From NCBI RefSeq assembly GCF_002093975.1, contig NZ_KZ084326.1:62001-126000 (forward strand): 64,000 nt of DNA, given 5' to 3'. The notes beneath the pieces are model-generated. The model did no database searches and was not told the DNA's origin. It saw only the letters and a program-made list of their open reading frames with translations. Shown in pieces: positions 8,925-17,493 of this stretch (its first letter is position 1; each line of letters opens with the position of its first letter). Source of the stretch: Thermoactinospora rubra. Lineage in GTDB: Bacteria > Actinomycetota > Actinomycetes > Streptosporangiales > Streptosporangiaceae. The position numbers and the translations under genes were made by a program.

Positions 8925-9051
8925 CCAACTATTCCGATCAGCTTGGTAGGAAAGACTCTAACGTGTGAGCCAAGTGTTGCGGAAGACAGGCATAGCGAGG
9001 CGGCTGTCGCCGCGTCTGGGAGGGTGACATCCAACTTCCCTGGAGGTGATC
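8925..9051. promoter_or_regulatory. Divergent region upstream of APS kinase and sigma remnant
   Basis: Reading toward the APS kinase gene, TTGGCT and TAGAGT at about 8957-8988 are weak -35/-10 candidates. They are followed by CTACCAAGCTGATCGGAATAG, an A/T-rich stretch unlike its surroundings that could be an operator. No strong Shine-Dalgarno precedes the ATG at 8924. On the plus strand GGAGG at 9042-9046 belongs to the sigma remnant. Confidence 0.35.
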
Positions 9052-9342
9052 GTGGACGCCGCAGACGAACGGGGCTTCCGCGACTTCGTTTCGGCGCGCT
9101 CGCCCGCCCTCATGCGCCTGGGCTTCCTGCTGACGGGAGGGGACCAGCACGCCGCGGAGGACCTCGTCCAGGCGGCGCTGGCCAAGCTCGCGCCGCGCCA
9201 GCGGACCGTGCTCGTGCTCACGTCAGGTACCGCCGGACGGGCGGGAACGGAGCCGCAAGGCTCGAAAGCCTGTGGAGACCCGGTAAGACCACCACCGGTG
9301 GCTCTGGCCGGTGAAGCAGGAAGCCGCAGAAGTGCCGCATAG
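9052..9342 (+). pseudogene. Truncated SigE-type ECF sigma factor fused to transposon end
   Basis: From GTG 9052 (GGAGG five bases upstream) the first about 45 codons match region 2 of SigE-family ECF sigma factors (FRDFVSARSPALMRLGFLLT, then EDLVQAALAKL). The reading then jumps directly to APRQRTVLVL, which belongs to the start of region 4, so the region between is deleted, including the rest of sigma-2. After that the frame runs into sequence that looks like the 3' end of a tnpB transposon and stops at 9340-9342. The product cannot be a working sigma factor. Everything here is seen in sequence; the cause (deletion plus transposon loss) is inferred. Confidence 0.7.
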
Positions 9343-9372
9343 GCGGCACAGGCTGAGTCTTCGGCATTCACG
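9227..9372 (+). mobile_element. IS605/IS607-type tnpB 3' end with omega-RNA-like scar
   Basis: The segment has the hallmarks of the right end of actinobacterial tnpB transposons: a GTGGAGACC box at about 9271-9279, the signature GAAGCAGGAAGC at 9313-9324, and a perfect seven-base hairpin GTGCCGC-ATAG-GCGGCAC at 9332-9349 shortly before the end. In those elements this stretch encodes the last TnpB residues and the guide-scaffold (omega) RNA. No TnpB catalytic domain remains. The left boundary is set by loss of sigma-factor similarity and is approximate. Assignment rests on my recall of such ends, not on a search. Confidence 0.5.
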
Positions 9373-9388
9373 CCGGAGAGCGCGTCAA

Positions 9389-9646
9389 GTGGACTACACC
9401 GGGCGGAACGCGGTGTCGCCCGAGGGGACCAAGATGCTGACCGGCGACGGGCTGCCCACCGAGGTCGTCGACCGCGACGGGAACGTCCTGGGTCGGCAGC
9501 GGCTGCTCCAGCAGTGGGCCTGGGCGGACGACGACAACGTCATCGGCCTGGGCTGCGCGGGGCAGTGCGAGGATGAGTTCCACAGCGCCATGGTCGTCAC
9601 CAGCGTCGACGGCGAGGACGTGACCCAGCTCGGCGCCTACCAGTAG
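9389..9646 (+). pseudogene. C-terminal remnant of an unknown protein
   Basis: An open 85-residue tail without a credible start signal. It contains NAVSPEGTKMLTGDG and VVDRDGNVLGRQ, which look like blades of a beta-propeller-like protein of the kind found beside SigE-type sigma factors. A CxxxC pattern (GCAGQCEDEF) is present. It begins immediately after the transposon-like end, so the first part of the gene was probably lost in the same event that cut the sigma gene. A GTG at 9389 could start a short product, but I see no ribosome binding site. Confidence 0.5.
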
Positions 9647-9680
9647 GGCGAGGAGGGCAGGTGGCATCCCGTGCTGACGC

Positions 9681-10388
9681 TCAGATGAGCCGGGCGAAGT
9701 GGTTCTGCGGCTTGCGGATCACCATCGCCACCTCGTCGTACGCCGCGGTGTAGCGGCCCCTGGTGAGCTTGTCCGCCAGGGTCACGGCGATGGTGCCCAG
9801 GCCGCGCATCGCCGGCCCGCTCGTGGCCGTCACGTCGTCGGTGACCATCAGGCCGCGCGCCAGGCAGAAGGCGTGCATGCCGGCGCGCGAGGTCACCCGC
9901 TCGTAGACGGCCGGGAGCGGGCCCGGCGTGCCCGCGGGCACCAGGTGCCGCCACAGCAGCCGGCGCAGCCAGCCGGGGGTCAGCCGGTCGCACAGGCCGT
10001 AGGCCGACCGCCGGTCGCGCATGCGCAGCAGCAGCAGGCCCCCCGGGCGCAGGCTGTTGACCATGCGGTCGAGGACCAGCTCGGTGTGGTGGATCCGCTC
10101 CAGGAGGAAGGAGACCACGACGACGTCGAACGACCTCGGCGGGATCGGCGCGGACCGCAGGTCGCCCAGGCTCCAGGCGTCCAGGTCCTCGCGCCGCTCG
10201 ACGACGCTCCTGACGGGCGCGAGGTCCTCGTCGACGCCGACGACGCGGGCCTCGACGCGATCGAGGGCCAGCTTGGAGTCGTGTGCGCATCCGGCGTACA
10301 GCACGTCCAGCCGCCTGCCCAGGTGCTCGCTCCACTGCTCGCGAATCCGCTGACCGAAAAGGTCGCGTCTCAATGCCTCAGTGCGCAT
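9681..10388 (-). CDS. Class I SAM-dependent methyltransferase
   Basis: A 235-residue protein with a Rossmann-type methyltransferase core. Motif I is divergent (LDVLYAGCAHDSKLALD), followed by VVGVDEDLAPV as the acidic residue at the end of strand 2, FDVVVVSFLLERIHH as motif IV, and LRPGGLLLLRM as the post-motif strand. The substrate is not evident. It stands between the transposon scar and the SDR gene, in the same direction as the SDR but with a 57-base gap, so it is probably a separate unit. No export signal. The missing canonical GxGxG is noted but is common in small methyltransferases. Confidence 0.72.
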   Translation of the reverse strand: MRTEALRRDLFGQRIREQWSEHLGRRLDVLYAGCAHDSKLALDRVEARVVGVDEDLAPVRSVVERREDLDAWSLGDLRSAPIPPRSFDVVVVSFLLERIHHTELVLDRMVNSLRPGGLLLLRMRDRRSAYGLCDRLTPGWLRRLLWRHLVPAGTPGPLPAVYERVTSRAGMHAFCLARGLMVTDDVTATSGPAMRGLGTIAVTLADKLTRGRYTAAYDEVAMVIRKPQNHFARLI

Positions 10389-10445
10389 GTCACTCAGAGT
10401 AATACGTCGTGACCCTTCGTAGGAATTCCTCGCTCGCTGTTCCCG

Positions 10446-11207
10446 CTACGCCGTGACGCCTCCGTCGATGACGAGGTCGTGGCCCACGGTGAAGCCCGCC
10501 TCCGGCGAGGCCAGGAACAGCACGGCCGCGGCGACCTCGGCCACCCGGCCCACCCGCCCGGCCGGGACCAGCGGCGCGATCCGCGCGTTCCGCTCCTCGT
10601 CGCTCTCGCCGGGCAGCGCGGACATCGGCGCCTCGACGGGGCCGGGGCTGACGGCGTTGACGCGGACGCCGTCGCGGACGTGGTCACGGGCGGCGGCCCG
10701 GGTCAGCGCGCTGACGGCCGCCTTGGCGGCGGTGTAGGCGGCGAGCAGCTCGCGCCTGCCGTGCGCGCCGATGTTGGAGGCGGTGTTGACGATCGCCCCG
10801 CCGCCGTTCGCCCGCATGTGCCGGATCTCGTGCTTCATCGACAGGAACACCCCGGTCACGTTGACCTCCAGCACCCGGCGCCACTCGGCGGCGTCGAGGT
10901 CCGCCAGGGGGCCGACGGGACCGAGGATTCCGGCGTTGTTGTGCGCGACGTGCAGGCCGCCGTGGCGGTCCACGGCCGTGTCGACCATCCGCGCGACGTC
11001 CTCCTCGCGCGTGACGTCGGCGACGACGTAGCTCGCTCGCCCGCCGTCCTCCTCGACGAGCTTGACGGTCTCGGCGAGGCGCTCCTCGGTGGTGCCCGCC
11101 ACGACCACGGTGGCGCCCTCCCGGGCGAACGCCCTGGCCGTGGCGCGGCCGATGCCGCTGCCGCCGCCGGTGACGAGGACCACCTTGCCGGTGAAGCGTC
11201 CGGTCAT
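10446..11207 (-). CDS. Short-chain dehydrogenase/reductase
   Basis: A 253-residue classical SDR oxidoreductase. The cofactor loop is VTGGGSGIGRATA, the structural motif NNAG appears as AHNNAGILG, and the active-site Tyr-x-x-x-Lys is YTAAKAA, with the preceding serine as SNIGAHG. The conserved PG motif is SPGPVEAP, and the C-terminus has the usual IDGG. NADP versus NAD preference is unclear. ATG 11207 overlaps the stop of the MFS gene (ATGA) and has GGGAGAAAG upstream, so the two are coupled and probably controlled by the TetR regulator at 12639-13220. The substrate is likely a small molecule that the MFS pump also handles. Confidence 0.9.
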   Translation of the reverse strand: MTGRFTGKVVLVTGGGSGIGRATARAFAREGATVVVAGTTEERLAETVKLVEEDGGRASYVVADVTREEDVARMVDTAVDRHGGLHVAHNNAGILGPVGPLADLDAAEWRRVLEVNVTGVFLSMKHEIRHMRANGGGAIVNTASNIGAHGRRELLAAYTAAKAAVSALTRAAARDHVRDGVRVNAVSPGPVEAPMSALPGESDEERNARIAPLVPAGRVGRVAEVAAAVLFLASPEAGFTVGHDLVIDGGVTA

Positions 11208-12601
11208 GATCTTTCTCCCATCCACGAGACGATTGCCATGGCTACGAAGGCGGCGGCGGCCACGGCCAGGGCGAAGCCGTACCGGGCCGGGTTGCCGCCG
11301 GAGAGCGCGACCAGGGCGGCCAGCCCCACGGCGGGGCCGACCTCCATGGCCGTGTTGACCAGGCCGCCCGCCAGGCCCGCCTGATCGCCGGGGACCCCGT
11401 CGGTGGCGCGGACCGTGGCGGCGACGAAGGTCAGGCCGACGCCGAGCGGCAGGACGAGCAGCCCGGCGGCCAGCGTCGGCCCGAACGGCGCGATCAGGGC
11501 CAGTCCAGCCGCCGCCGTGGCCAGGCCCGTCACGAGGACGGCGCGCGTGCCGAACCGGCCGACCAGGCGTGCGGCGGACGCTCCCGTGGCCACGAGGACC
11601 ACGCCGTAGGGGACGACGGCGGCCGAGGTGGCCGCCGGGCTGAGGCCGCGGACCTGCTGCAGGTGCAGCGAGAGGAAGAACAGGCTGCTCGCCATGGCCG
11701 CCGAGCCGAGCAGGATCGACGTCAGGGCGAGCGCCCGGCGGCGGGAGGCCAGCAGGCGCGGCGGCACCAAGGGGGCGGGGGCGCGCCTCTGCGTGACCGC
11801 GAACGCCGCCAGCAGCGCGGCCGCCACGCCGAGCCAGCCGTACCCGCCGGTCACGAGGCCGAAGCTGAGCGTGCTCAGGCCCGCCGTCGCCAGCGCCGCA
11901 CCGCCGAGATCCAGGCTTCGCGGTACGGCGGAGCCGCCCCGGACGCGCTTCCGGGCGCCGAAGCCGCCTTGGACGCCGCCTTGGGAGCGGTCTTGGGCGT
12001 CGCTTTGGACGTCGGCGCGGGCGCCGTCCCCTGCGCCGGCTTGGGCGGCCACCGGCGTCGTGCGAGGGAGCAGCCGGGGCGCCGCGGACAGGACCGCCGC
12101 CGAGCCGAGCGCGGGCAGCGCGAACGCCCACCGCCACGATGCCCACTCGGCGAACACGCCCGACAGCGCCAGGCCCAGCACCGCGCCGATGCCCGCCAGC
12201 CCGCCCCACGTGGCGGTCGCCCTGGCGCGCCGCTCCGGCTCCGGGAAGACCGCCGGGAGCAGGGCCATCGCGGCCGGCGCCGCCAGGGCCGCGCCCACGC
12301 CCTGCGCGAAGCGGGCCGCCAGCAGCACGGCCGGTCCCGGCGCGAGCGCGGCCACGGCCGACGCCGCTCCGAACAGGCCGACCCCCGCACCGAAGGCGCG
12401 CCGCCCGCCGTACAGGTCGGCCAGCCGCCCGCCGACCAGCAGCAACCCGCTGAACGCCAGGCCGTAGGCGACGCTCACCAGCGCCAGGTCGTCAGCCGTG
12501 AGGCCCAGCGAGCGCTGGATCTCCGGCAGCGCCACGGTGACGACCGTGATCGCGGAGATCAGCATGATCTGGACCGAGCTCAGCAACGCGAAAGCACGCA
12601 T
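11204..12601 (-). CDS. MFS drug-type exporter (DHA family)
   Basis: A 465-residue major facilitator with about 12-14 membrane segments. Motif A of drug:H+ antiporters is seen as GGRLADLYGGRRAF near residues 57-70, and the motif-C-like GGLAGIGAVLGLALSG region follows in helix five. A long, low-complexity central loop rich in Ala/Asp/Gly separates the two halves. The ATG at 12601 sits only a few bases from a GAACnnnnnGTTC palindrome and has no Shine-Dalgarno, so the mRNA is probably nearly leaderless. Downstream it is coupled to the SDR gene. Regulation by the adjacent TetR protein is likely. Confidence 0.88.
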   Translation of the reverse strand: MRAFALLSSVQIMLISAITVVTVALPEIQRSLGLTADDLALVSVAYGLAFSGLLLVGGRLADLYGGRRAFGAGVGLFGAASAVAALAPGPAVLLAARFAQGVGAALAAPAAMALLPAVFPEPERRARATATWGGLAGIGAVLGLALSGVFAEWASWRWAFALPALGSAAVLSAAPRLLPRTTPVAAQAGAGDGARADVQSDAQDRSQGGVQGGFGARKRVRGGSAVPRSLDLGGAALATAGLSTLSFGLVTGGYGWLGVAAALLAAFAVTQRRAPAPLVPPRLLASRRRALALTSILLGSAAMASSLFFLSLHLQQVRGLSPAATSAAVVPYGVVLVATGASAARLVGRFGTRAVLVTGLATAAAGLALIAPFGPTLAAGLLVLPLGVGLTFVAATVRATDGVPGDQAGLAGGLVNTAMEVGPAVGLAALVALSGGNPARYGFALAVAAAAFVAMAIVSWMGERS

Positions 12602-12604
12602 ATT

Positions 12605-12617
12605 GAACCGATCGTTC
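12605..12617. promoter_or_regulatory. Putative TetR operator (GAAC-N5-GTTC)
   Basis: GAAC CGATC GTTC lies in the 37 bases between the tetR stop and the MFS start. Toward the MFS gene, TACTAG directly upstream could be the -10 box, which would place the palindrome over the transcription start. This is a standard arrangement for repression by a neighbouring TetR protein. Confidence 0.5.
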
Positions 12618-12638
12618 TAGTATTTGGGCGTGAAAAAC

Positions 12639-13220
12639 TCACTCGAGGACCCGCAGGGCCTGCTCCGCGGCGTCGCGCAGCCTGGCCGGGTTGTCCGAGC
12701 TCTTGCCGATCACCCGCATGCCCTGCAGGACCGTCAGCAGCAGCCGGGCCAGCGCCCGCGGGTCCTTGCCGGCGGGCAGCTCGCCCTGCGCCTTGGCCCT
12801 GGTGAGCGCCGAGGTCAGGGCGGTCTCGACGAAGTCCCAGTTCTGCTCGACCCGCCGGGCCACGACGGGGTCGTGCGGCGCGACCTCCACGGCCGTGTTG
12901 ACCACCAGGCAGCCGCGCGGCGCCGTGGCCGGGTCGGTGCTCTCCTCCAGGTAGAGCTCGACGAGCCGCCTGATCGCGGGCAGGACCGGGCCCGGCTGGG
13001 ACAGCAGGCCGACGAAGTCGACGCCGTTCTCCAGGTAGCGCTCGTAGGCCTTGAGGTAGAGCTCGCGCTTGCCGCCGAAGGTGGCATAGAGGCTGGCCCG
13101 CCCGATCCCCAGGTGCTCGACGAGGTCGGACATGGAGGTGGCCTCGTAGCCGCGCTCCCAGAACAGCTCCATGGCCTTCTGGAGGGCGGCGTCCGGATCG
13201 AACTCCTTGGTCCTTGCCAT
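12639..13220 (-). CDS. TetR/AcrR-family transcriptional regulator
   Basis: A 193-residue one-domain-plus-ligand-domain repressor. The N-terminal helix-turn-helix is typical: FDPDAALQKAMELFWERGYE, then TSMSDLVEHLGIGRASLYAT and FGGKRELYLKAY. The C-terminal ligand domain carries CLVVNTAVEVAPHD, common in regulators of MFS and oxidoreductase genes. ATG 13220 is preferred over a 20-residue longer start because TTGACA at 13251-13256 would serve as its -35 box. It lies directly upstream of, and in the same orientation as, the MFS and SDR genes; an operator-like palindrome lies between. Likely a local repressor of that pair and perhaps of itself. Confidence 0.88.
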   Translation of the reverse strand: MARTKEFDPDAALQKAMELFWERGYEATSMSDLVEHLGIGRASLYATFGGKRELYLKAYERYLENGVDFVGLLSQPGPVLPAIRRLVELYLEESTDPATAPRGCLVVNTAVEVAPHDPVVARRVEQNWDFVETALTSALTRAKAQGELPAGKDPRALARLLLTVLQGMRVIGKSSDNPARLRDAAEQALRVLE

Positions 13221-13388
13221 GGTCCGACCGTAGCTCTTTTTGGAACGAACTGTCAATTTCGCTGGTGCCGTACGGCTCAATCGAGCGGAACGACCGCACG
13301 GCTGCGACTACCCTGGAACCCACAGACCCCCACGACTTCGTTCGGCCGGGGGTAGTCGTGTTGCCTTCGTGGGGGTTGTGGCGAAGCA

Positions 13389-16300
13389 ATGAGCCTTACC
13401 GGACTGCTCGACCTGGTCTGCGCCGACCCGAAGCTGGCCGCCGCGCTCCAGGCGGACGGCGACGCGGCGCTGGTGGCCCCGTCGTCCCTGCGCCCGTTCG
13501 CCGTGGCCGCCCTGGCGCGGCACGACCACCGGACCGTCCTTGCCGTCACCGCGACGGGCCGGGAGGCCGAAGACCTCGCCGCCGCGCTCACCTGCCTGCT
13601 GGAGCCCTCGGCGGTCGCCGTGTTCCCCGCCTGGGAGACGCTCCCGCACGAGCGGCTCTCGCCCCGCAGCGACACCGTCGGCCAGCGCCTGGCGGTCCTG
13701 CGCAGGCTCGCCCATCCCGTCAAGGGCGACCCCGCGGCCGGTCCGCTCGGCGTCATCGTCACCCCCGTCCGCGCGCTGCTGCAGCCGATCGTCAAGGGAC
13801 TGGGCGACCTGGAGCCGATCCGCCTGAAGGCGGGCGACGAGGCCGACCTTGAGGACGTGGTCCAGCGGCTGGTGGACAACGGCTACCACCGCGTCGACAT
13901 GGTGGAGCGGCGCGGCGAGGTCGCGGTGCGCGGCGGCCTGCTGGACGTCTTCCCGCCCACCGAGGAACACCCGCTGCGCCTGGAGTTCTGGGGCGACACG
14001 GTCGAGGAGATCCGCTGGTTCAAGGTCGCCGACCAGCGTTCGCTGGAGGTCGCCCAGGACGGCCTGTTCGCGCCGCCGTGCCGCGAGCTGCTGCTGACCG
14101 AGCAGGTCAGGGCCGAGGCCCGCCGGCTGGCCCGCGAGCACCCCGCCCTGGCCGAGGTGCTCGACCAGCTCGCCGAGGGCACCCCGGTGGAGGGGATGGA
14201 GGCGTTCGCGCCCGCCCTGGCCGGGGAGATGGACCTGCTGATCGACCACCTGCCCCGGCACTCGGCCGTGTTCGTCTGCGACCCCGAGCGCATCAGGAGC
14301 CGCGCCGAGGAACTGGTCAGGACCTCCCAGGAGTTCCTGGAGGCCTCCTGGATCAACGCGGCCGCCGGCGGCGAGGCGCCGATCGACCTGGGCGCCGCCG
14401 CCTTCCGCACGCTGGAGGAGATCCGCGGCCACGCCGACGCCCTGGGCCTGCCGTGGTGGACGCAGTCGCCCTTCGGCGGCGGGGTCGAGCTGGAGGCCCG
14501 CGACAGCGAGTCCTACCGCGGCGACACCCGCCGGGCGCTGGAGGACATCAGGGCCTGGCTGGGCGAGGACAAAGCAGTCGTCCTGCTGAGCGAGGGCCAC
14601 GGCCCCGCCGAGCGCATGGTCGAGCTGCTGCGCGGCGTCGACGTCCCCGCGCGGCTGGTCGAGGCGCTGGACGCCCCGCCGGAGCCGAAGGTCGTCCACG
14701 TCACCACCGGCCTGCTGGAGCACGGGTTCATCACGCCGTCGCTGGCCGTGCTGACGCACCTGGACCTGGTCGGGCAGAAGGCCTCCACCAAGGACATGCG
14801 CCGCCTGCCCTCCCGCAGGCGCAACATGGTCGATCCGCTGCAGCTGAAGGTCGGCGACTACGTCGTCCACGAGCAGCACGGCGTGGGCCGCTACGTGGAG
14901 ATGGTCCAGCGCACGGTGCAGGGCGCCACCCGCGAGTACCTGGTCATCGAGTACGCCAAGGGCGACCGGCTGTACGTGCCGACCGACCAGCTGGACGAGG
15001 TGACACGCTATGTCGGCGGCGAGGCGCCCACGCTCAACCGCATGGGCGGCGCCGACTGGGCCAAGGCCAAGTCGCGGGCCAGGAAGGCGGTCAAGGAGAT
15101 CGCGGGCGAGCTGATCAGGCTCTACTCCGCCCGGATGGCGAGCCCCGGCCACGCCTTCGGCCCCGACACCCCCTGGCAGCGCGAGATGGAGGACGCCTTC
15201 CCCTACGCCGAGACCGCCGACCAGCTGGCCGCCATCGACGAGGTCAAGCGCGACATGGAACGCCCCGTGCCGATGGACCGGCTGATCTGCGGCGACGTCG
15301 GCTACGGCAAGACGGAGATCGCCGTGCGGGCGGCGTTCAAGGCCGTGCAGGACGGCAAGCAGGTGGCCGTGCTGGTGCCCACGACGCTGCTGGTGCAGCA
15401 GCACATGTCCACCTTCACCGAGCGCTTCTCCAGCTTCCCGGTCGTCGTCAGGCCCGTCTCCCGCTTCCAGAGCGACGCCGAGGTCAGGGACACGCTGGAG
15501 GGCCTGCGCGAGGGCAAGGTCGACGTGGTCATCGGCACCCACCGGCTGCTCAACCCCGAGGTCCGCTTCAAGGACCTGGGCCTGATCATCATCGACGAGG
15601 AGCAGCGCTTCGGCGTGGAGCACAAGGAGGCCATGAAGCACCTGCGCACGCAGGTCGACGTGCTGGCCATGTCCGCCACGCCGATCCCGCGCACGCTGGA
15701 GATGGGCCTGACCGGCATCAGGGAGATGTCGACCATCCTCACCCCGCCGGAGGAGCGCCACCCGATCCTCACCTTCGTCGGGCCGTACGATGAGAAGCAG
15801 ATCGCCGCGGCCGTCCGGCGCGAGCTGATGCGCGACGGTCAGGTGTTCTTCGTCCACAACCGGGTGGCCTCGATCAACAAGGTGGCCGCCCGGCTGCGCG
15901 AGATGGTGCCCGAGGCCCGCATCGCGGTCGCGCACGGCCAGATGAACGAGCACCAGCTCGAGAAGATCATGGTGGGGTTCTGGGAGCGCGAGTACGACGT
16001 GCTGGTCTCCACCACGATCGTGGAGTCGGGCCTCGACGTGCCCAACGCCAACACGCTGATCGTCGACCGCGCCGACACCTACGGCCTGTCGCAGCTGCAC
16101 CAGCTGCGCGGCCGCGTCGGCCGGGGCCGCGAGCGCGGCTACGCCTACTTCCTGTACCCGCCGGAGCGCCCGCTGACGGAGACCGCGCACGAGCGGCTGG
16201 CGACCGTCGCCCAGCACACCGAGATGGGCGCGGGCATGTACGTCGCGATGAAGGACCTGGAGATCCGCGGCGCGGGCAACGTGCTGGGCGCCGAGCAGTC

Positions 16301-16877
16301 GGGCCACATCGCGGGCGTGGGCTTCGACCTGTACGTCCGGCTGATGGCCGAGGCCGTCCAGGAGCAGAAGGCCAAGCTCGAAGGCAGGCCCGTGGCCGAG
16401 GAGCAGCCGGAGGTGCGCGTCGAGCTGCCGATCAACGCGCACATCCCCCACGACTACGTCACCTCCGAGCGGCTGCGGCTGGAGGCCTACAAGCGCATCG
16501 CCGCCGTCGCGGGCGAGGACGACATCACCGCCGTGCGCGAGGAGCTCACCGACCGGTACGGCAAGCCGCCGGTCGAGGTGGACAACCTCCTGGAGGTCGC
16601 CCGCTTCCGCATCAAGGCGCGCAGGGCCGGGCTGACCGACGTCACGGTCCAGGGCCAGAACATCAAGTTCGGCCCCGTCAGGCTCAAGGAGTCGCAGCAG
16701 GTCAGGCTCGACCGGCTGTACAAGAAGGCCGTCTACAAGCAGGCCGCCGAGACACTGCTGGTGCCCGTGCCCAGGACCAAGCCGGTGGGCGGGCAGCCGC
16801 TGCGCGACCTGGAGCTGCTGAAATGGTGCGGCGACCTGGTCGAGGCGATGTTCCTGGAGCCCGCGAGGGTAAGCTAG
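13389..16877 (+). CDS. mfd: Transcription-repair coupling factor Mfd
   Basis: Full-length 1162-residue Mfd, the ATPase that removes stalled RNA polymerase and recruits UvrA. Order of parts: UvrB-homology region (residues about 1-350), RNA polymerase interaction domain of the CarD type at about 488-560 (GDYVVHEQHGVGRYVEM), Walker A GDVGYGKTE at about 634, DEEQ box IIIDEEQRFGVEH at about 734, helicase motif VI with QLHQLRGRVGRGRERGYAYF, and the C-terminal TRCF domain. The ATG at 13389 has no clear Shine-Dalgarno. Downstream genes (SurA_N lipoprotein, mazG) follow in the same direction with short gaps, the usual actinobacterial order. Confidence 0.97.
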   Translation: MSLTGLLDLVCADPKLAAALQADGDAALVAPSSLRPFAVAALARHDHRTVLAVTATGREAEDLAAALTCLLEPSAVAVFPAWETLPHERLSPRSDTVGQRLAVLRRLAHPVKGDPAAGPLGVIVTPVRALLQPIVKGLGDLEPIRLKAGDEADLEDVVQRLVDNGYHRVDMVERRGEVAVRGGLLDVFPPTEEHPLRLEFWGDTVEEIRWFKVADQRSLEVAQDGLFAPPCRELLLTEQVRAEARRLAREHPALAEVLDQLAEGTPVEGMEAFAPALAGEMDLLIDHLPRHSAVFVCDPERIRSRAEELVRTSQEFLEASWINAAAGGEAPIDLGAAAFRTLEEIRGHADALGLPWWTQSPFGGGVELEARDSESYRGDTRRALEDIRAWLGEDKAVVLLSEGHGPAERMVELLRGVDVPARLVEALDAPPEPKVVHVTTGLLEHGFITPSLAVLTHLDLVGQKASTKDMRRLPSRRRNMVDPLQLKVGDYVVHEQHGVGRYVEMVQRTVQGATREYLVIEYAKGDRLYVPTDQLDEVTRYVGGEAPTLNRMGGADWAKAKSRARKAVKEIAGELIRLYSARMASPGHAFGPDTPWQREMEDAFPYAETADQLAAIDEVKRDMERPVPMDRLICGDVGYGKTEIAVRAAFKAVQDGKQVAVLVPTTLLVQQHMSTFTERFSSFPVVVRPVSRFQSDAEVRDTLEGLREGKVDVVIGTHRLLNPEVRFKDLGLIIIDEEQRFGVEHKEAMKHLRTQVDVLAMSATPIPRTLEMGLTGIREMSTILTPPEERHPILTFVGPYDEKQIAAAVRRELMRDGQVFFVHNRVASINKVAARLREMVPEARIAVAHGQMNEHQLEKIMVGFWEREYDVLVSTTIVESGLDVPNANTLIVDRADTYGLSQLHQLRGRVGRGRERGYAYFLYPPERPLTETAHERLATVAQHTEMGAGMYVAMKDLEIRGAGNVLGAEQSGHIAGVGFDLYVRLMAEAVQEQKAKLEGRPVAEEQPEVRVELPINAHIPHDYVTSERLRLEAYKRIAAVAGEDDITAVREELTDRYGKPPVEVDNLLEVARFRIKARRAGLTDVTVQGQNIKFGPVRLKESQQVRLDRLYKKAVYKQAAETLLVPVPRTKPVGGQPLRDLELLKWCGDLVEAMFLEPARVS

Positions 16878-16904
16878 CCGCGGTTTGTTCGGAAAGGGAC
16901 CAAC

Positions 16905-17483
16905 GTGAAGTCGATTCGAATGGCCGCTGCCGCTGTGGCGGCAGGCGTCGTGCTGACCGCCTGCTCCTCGCCCATGGAGGCCGGGGCCGCGGCGATCGTC
17001 GGCAACGAGCGCATCTCCGCGAGCGAGCTCAACGACAGCGTGAGCGAGCTGCGCTCGGCGCTGGAGCGGGCGAAGATCCCCGAGGCGCAGCTCCAGCTGC
17101 CCGCGACGCAGCGGGTCCTGCTTCAGCTGACCAGCCTGTCGCAGTTCCGCCAGTTCGCCGCCAAGTCGGGCGTCACCGTGACCGACGGCGAGATCGACAA
17201 GGCGATCACCGAGCAGGGCGGCATGCAGCGGATCGAGCCGGCGCTGCTGGCCGAGGGCGTGCCCCCGTCGCGCATCCGCGACTGGATGGGCGCCGTGGTG
17301 GCCTACAACAAGCTCCTGACGCAGTACGGCGGGCAGAACGAGGCCGCGCAGCAGAAGCTCGGCCAGGCGCTGTCGAGCGTCAAGGTCACCTACAGCCCGC
17401 GCTACGGCAAGTTCGACCCCAGCCAGGGCTTCGTCGACGCGGGCCGCTTCACCAAGGCCGCGTCGCAGCAGCAGCAGGGCTGA
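16905..17483 (+). CDS. SurA_N-domain lipoprotein
   Basis: A 192-residue lipoprotein starting at GTG 16905 (GGAAAGGGA seven bases or so upstream). The signal peptide ends in the lipobox VLTAC. The mature part matches the SurA N-terminal chaperone domain: AIVGNERISASELNDSVSEL followed by a helical stretch, without a parvulin isomerase domain, so it may be a holdase-like folding aid on the outer face of the membrane. The C-terminus ends in a glutamine run. It lies between mfd and mazG, a placement I know from related actinobacteria. Function beyond the domain is not known. Confidence 0.82.
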   Translation: MKSIRMAAAAVAAGVVLTACSSPMEAGAAAIVGNERISASELNDSVSELRSALERAKIPEAQLQLPATQRVLLQLTSLSQFRQFAAKSGVTVTDGEIDKAITEQGGMQRIEPALLAEGVPPSRIRDWMGAVVAYNKLLTQYGGQNEAAQQKLGQALSSVKVTYSPRYGKFDPSQGFVDAGRFTKAASQQQQG

Positions 17484-17493
17484 TCGGGCCGCC

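Noticed and set aside
9227..9372. A group II intron end
   Set aside because: No domain V-like hairpin or intron-encoded protein; the AAGCAGGAAGC box and terminal hairpin fit tnpB elements better.
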